Below are positions 62,188 to 64,000 of a DNA stretch of 64,000 bases, in pieces. The stretch covers positions 62,001 through 126,000 of the forward strand of contig NZ_JBBELO010000017.1 of the NCBI RefSeq assembly GCF_037404875.1. The letters are read 5' to 3'. This DNA is from Orlajensenia sp037404875 (lineage in GTDB: Bacteria; Actinomycetota; Actinomycetes; Actinomycetales; Microbacteriaceae). The notes under the pieces were generated by a model. It had not been told where the DNA came from. It did not search any database and saw nothing but the letters and a program-made list of their open reading frames with translations. The translations under genes and the position numbers were made by a program. Numbering within the stretch: the stretch's first letter is position 1; every line of letters starts with the position of its first letter.

Positions 62188-62817
62188 ATGAGCACCGACA
62201 CCCGCGCCGAGAACAGCGGCGCGACATCCGCCGCGCGCATCGCAGCAAGCGCCGACGTCGACGAGACGGCGCAGCTCGGCGACGGCACAGTGGTCTGGCA
62301 TCTCGCACAGGTGCGCGAGCACGCGGTCGTGGGCAGCGGATGCATCATCGGCCGCGGTGCCTACGTCGGCCCGGGCGTGCGCATCGGCCGCAACTGCAAG
62401 CTGCAGAACCATGCACTCGTGTACGAGCCGGCCGTGCTCGAAGACGGCGTGTTCGTGGGACCGGCGGTGGTCTTCACGAACGACGAGTTCCCCCGTGCCG
62501 TGAATCCGGACGGTTCACTCAAGAGCGCGGCCGACTGGCATGCTGTCGGGGTGCACGTGGCCGAGGGCGCGGCCATCGGCGCCCGAGCGGTCTGCATCGC
62601 GCCCGTGCGCATCGGGCGCTGGGCGCTCGTCGCGGCGGGTGCCGTTGTCACGCGTGACGTGCCCGACTTCGCGATCGTGCGCGGCGTGCCGGCCCGCCGC
62701 GTGGGCTGGGTCGGCCGTGCGGGCGTACCGCTTGAGCGAGGGTCCGATGGCACGCACGTCTGCCCGCAGACGGGTGAGCGCTACGTCGAACACGACGGCA
62801 TCCTGCGCGAGGCATGA
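62188..62817 (+). CDS. Left-handed beta-helix sugar N-acetyltransferase (WlbB/WbpD-like)
   Basis: 209 residues. Hexapeptide repeats run from about residue 15 to 170 (HPSADVDETAQLGDGTVVWHL-like start, GVRIGRNCKLQNHALVYEPAVLEDGVFVGPAVVFTNDEFPRA region and the C-terminal GAVVTRDVPDFAIVRGVPAR). VFTNDEFPRA is characteristic of UDP-3-amino-uronate N-acetyltransferases. Shine-Dalgarno GGAGG. It is 37 bp after the priming transferase and probably co-transcribed. Confidence 0.85.
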   Translation: MSTDTRAENSGATSAARIAASADVDETAQLGDGTVVWHLAQVREHAVVGSGCIIGRGAYVGPGVRIGRNCKLQNHALVYEPAVLEDGVFVGPAVVFTNDEFPRAVNPDGSLKSAADWHAVGVHVAEGAAIGARAVCIAPVRIGRWALVAAGAVVTRDVPDFAIVRGVPARRVGWVGRAGVPLERGSDGTHVCPQTGERYVEHDGILREA

Positions 62818-62830
62818 AGCATGCCGAAGT

Positions 62831-62846
62831 ATGCCGGTGGCGGCAT
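62831..62846. terminator. Short hairpin between convergent acetyltransferase and oxidase genes
   Basis: ATGCCG-GTGG-CGGCAT, 6-bp stem in the 28-bp gap between stop codons, within a run of GCATGCCG-type words. Weak terminator candidate. Confidence 0.35.
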
Positions 62847-64000
62847 CATGCCGGCGTCAGTACCGAGGCCACGATGTGACGAGCGATCTCGAGCGACGCC
62901 GTCGCCGCCGGCGACGGTGCGTTGAGCACGTGCACCTGTCGGTGGCCACGCTGGATGACGAAGTCGTCGGCGAGCGCGCCGTCTCGCCGCACCGCTTGGG
63001 CACGCACGCCAGAACCAGCAGGCTGCAGGTCGTCGACGGTGATCTCGGGAACGAGCCGCGCAAGGCTGCGCGCGAACAGCACCGGGGAGAGTGAGCGGGC
63101 GACCTCGGCCACGCCCGTGCCGAGGTTGCGGGACGCCATGCGCAGGAAGCCGCGGTACGTGAGTGCCTCCCACGCGTCACCGAGGCGGATGTCGCGCCAC
63201 CGGTACCCCTCGCGGGCGAGCGCGAGCACCGCGTTGGGGCCTGCGTGCACTGCGCCATCCACGCCGCGGGTGAGGTGCACTCCGAGAAAGGGCAGCTCAG
63301 GGTCGGGTACCGGGTAGATGAGGCCGTTCACGAGGTGTCGTCGTTCGGGAACGAGCTCGTAGTACTCGCCCCGGAAGGGAACGATGCGCACGTCGGGACG
63401 CACGCCGGCGAGCACGGCGACCCGGTCGGCCTGCAGTCCGGCGCAATTGACGAGCAGGTCGGCGCGCTCCTCACCGCGGGAGTGCCGCACGAGCACGCCA
63501 TCGTTCAGGGAACGGATCTCGCTGACCTCAGCCCCGGTGAGCAGTCGGGCTCCGCGGTGCTCTGCCTGCGCGGCCAGGGCCCGCGATACGGCGCCGTAGT
63601 CGATGATGCCGGTCGATTCCACACGCAACGCGCGCAGCACTCGGGCGTGCGGCTCCCACTCGCGCGCCTCCTCGGCAGAGAGCAGGCGCGCCGGCACGCC
63701 GTTCGCCTCGGCCCGCTCTGCCAGCGCCTGCAACCGCGGCAGTTCCTCGTCGCGGGTGGCGACGATGAGCTTTCCCGGTACCCCGAAGGGGATGTCGTGC
63801 TCGGCGGCGAAGCGTTTCATCGATTCGTTGCCCGCCACGCACAGTCGCGCCTTGAGCGAGCCAGGAGCGTAGTACGGGCCGGCATGGATGACGCCGGAGT
63901 TGTGTCCCGTCTGGTGTGCGGCCCAGCCGGCCTCCTTCTCGAGCACGGTCACGGCCTGGCCGGTGCGCGTGAGGCGTTCGGCGATGGCCAGCCCGAGGAT
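62846..64000 (-). CDS. lhgO: L-2-hydroxyglutarate oxidase-like FAD enzyme (5' end outside window)
   Basis: At least 384 residues; the frame is open at the right edge, and the N-terminal GxGxxG FAD motif lies beyond it. Visible signatures: TVLEKEAGWAAHQTGHNSGVIHAG (the TGHNSGVIH stretch is typical of LhgO), YGAVSRALA, LVNCAGLQADRVA, PFRGEYYEL and FLGVHLTRGVDG, ending in a C-terminal FVIQRGHRQVHVLNAPSPAATASL. It oxidises L-2-hydroxyglutarate to 2-oxoglutarate at the membrane. Confidence 0.9.
   Translation of the reverse strand: MLGLAIAERLTRTGQAVTVLEKEAGWAAHQTGHNSGVIHAGPYYAPGSLKARLCVAGNESMKRFAAEHDIPFGVPGKLIVATRDEELPRLQALAERAEANGVPARLLSAEEAREWEPHARVLRALRVESTGIIDYGAVSRALAAQAEHRGARLLTGAEVSEIRSLNDGVLVRHSRGEERADLLVNCAGLQADRVAVLAGVRPDVRIVPFRGEYYELVPERRHLVNGLIYPVPDPELPFLGVHLTRGVDGAVHAGPNAVLALAREGYRWRDIRLGDAWEALTYRGFLRMASRNLGTGVAEVARSLSPVLFARSLARLVPEITVDDLQPAGSGVRAQAVRRDGALADDFVIQRGHRQVHVLNAPSPAATASLEIARHIVASVLTPA

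Overview
The window is high-GC actinobacterial DNA, most likely from a Microbacteriaceae relative (Leifsonia/Agreia/Microbacterium type). This rests on the GC-rich third positions, the frequent GGATGC/GCATCC words, many short-leader or leaderless genes with TANNNT -10 boxes, and a housekeeping cluster (tilS-hpt-ftsH-folE-folP-folB-folK-DUF3180-PH-PH-DUF2520-panC-lysS) that is actinobacterial in gene order. Species-level identity cannot be read from the sequence.

Region 1 (1-21.5 kb) is a surface and exopolysaccharide locus. A giant multidomain secreted protein (open at the left edge) ends in an SGNH hydrolase and is followed by a decayed repeat array and a very long hairpin. Next come two back-to-back polysaccharide transcription units. 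The minus-strand unit has a condensation-fold acyltransferase, a flippase, a membrane acyltransferase, a tiny leader ORF with a priming phosphoglycosyltransferase, a chain-length/BY-kinase-like protein and a membrane-anchored propeller protein. The plus-strand unit has a Pr6Pr membrane protein, four glycosyltransferases and an O-antigen-polymerase-like protein. A pirin and a cardiolipin synthase follow.

Region 2 (24-40 kb) is chromosomal core: lysS, pantothenate, folate, PH-domain proteins, ftsH, hpt and tilS on the minus strand, a divergent ppa, and a tandem pair of coiled-coil cell-wall hydrolases (M23 and NlpC/P60). It ends in a tRNA-Glu/tRNA-Asp/tRNA-Phe array.

Region 3 (40118-53181) is a 13.0 kb integrative, probably mobilizable, element in the 3' half of tRNA-Phe. 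It has a perfect 44-bp direct repeat at both ends, a tyrosine integrase, a small excisionase-type HTH protein, a MobF relaxase/helicase, matching integrase arm-type repeats near both ends and a repeated 14-bp operator-like motif. Its cargo looks defensive: an AAA+ ATPase/subtilase pair of IetAS architecture, a 689-residue unknown protein with an RNxxxH HEPN-type motif near its C-terminus, a second HEPN-like protein and a DUF4279 protein. This is the most interesting part of the window.

Region 4 (53.2-64 kb) is accessory metabolism: a DUF1254/DUF1214 protein, an M20 amidohydrolase, an ArsR-SRPBCC-hydrolase operon behind a palindromic operator, a carbonic anhydrase, a hydrolase, a GlxA-type AraC regulator, a second priming phosphoglycosyltransferase with its own tiny leader ORF, a sugar N-acetyltransferase, and a partial L-2-hydroxyglutarate oxidase running off the right edge.
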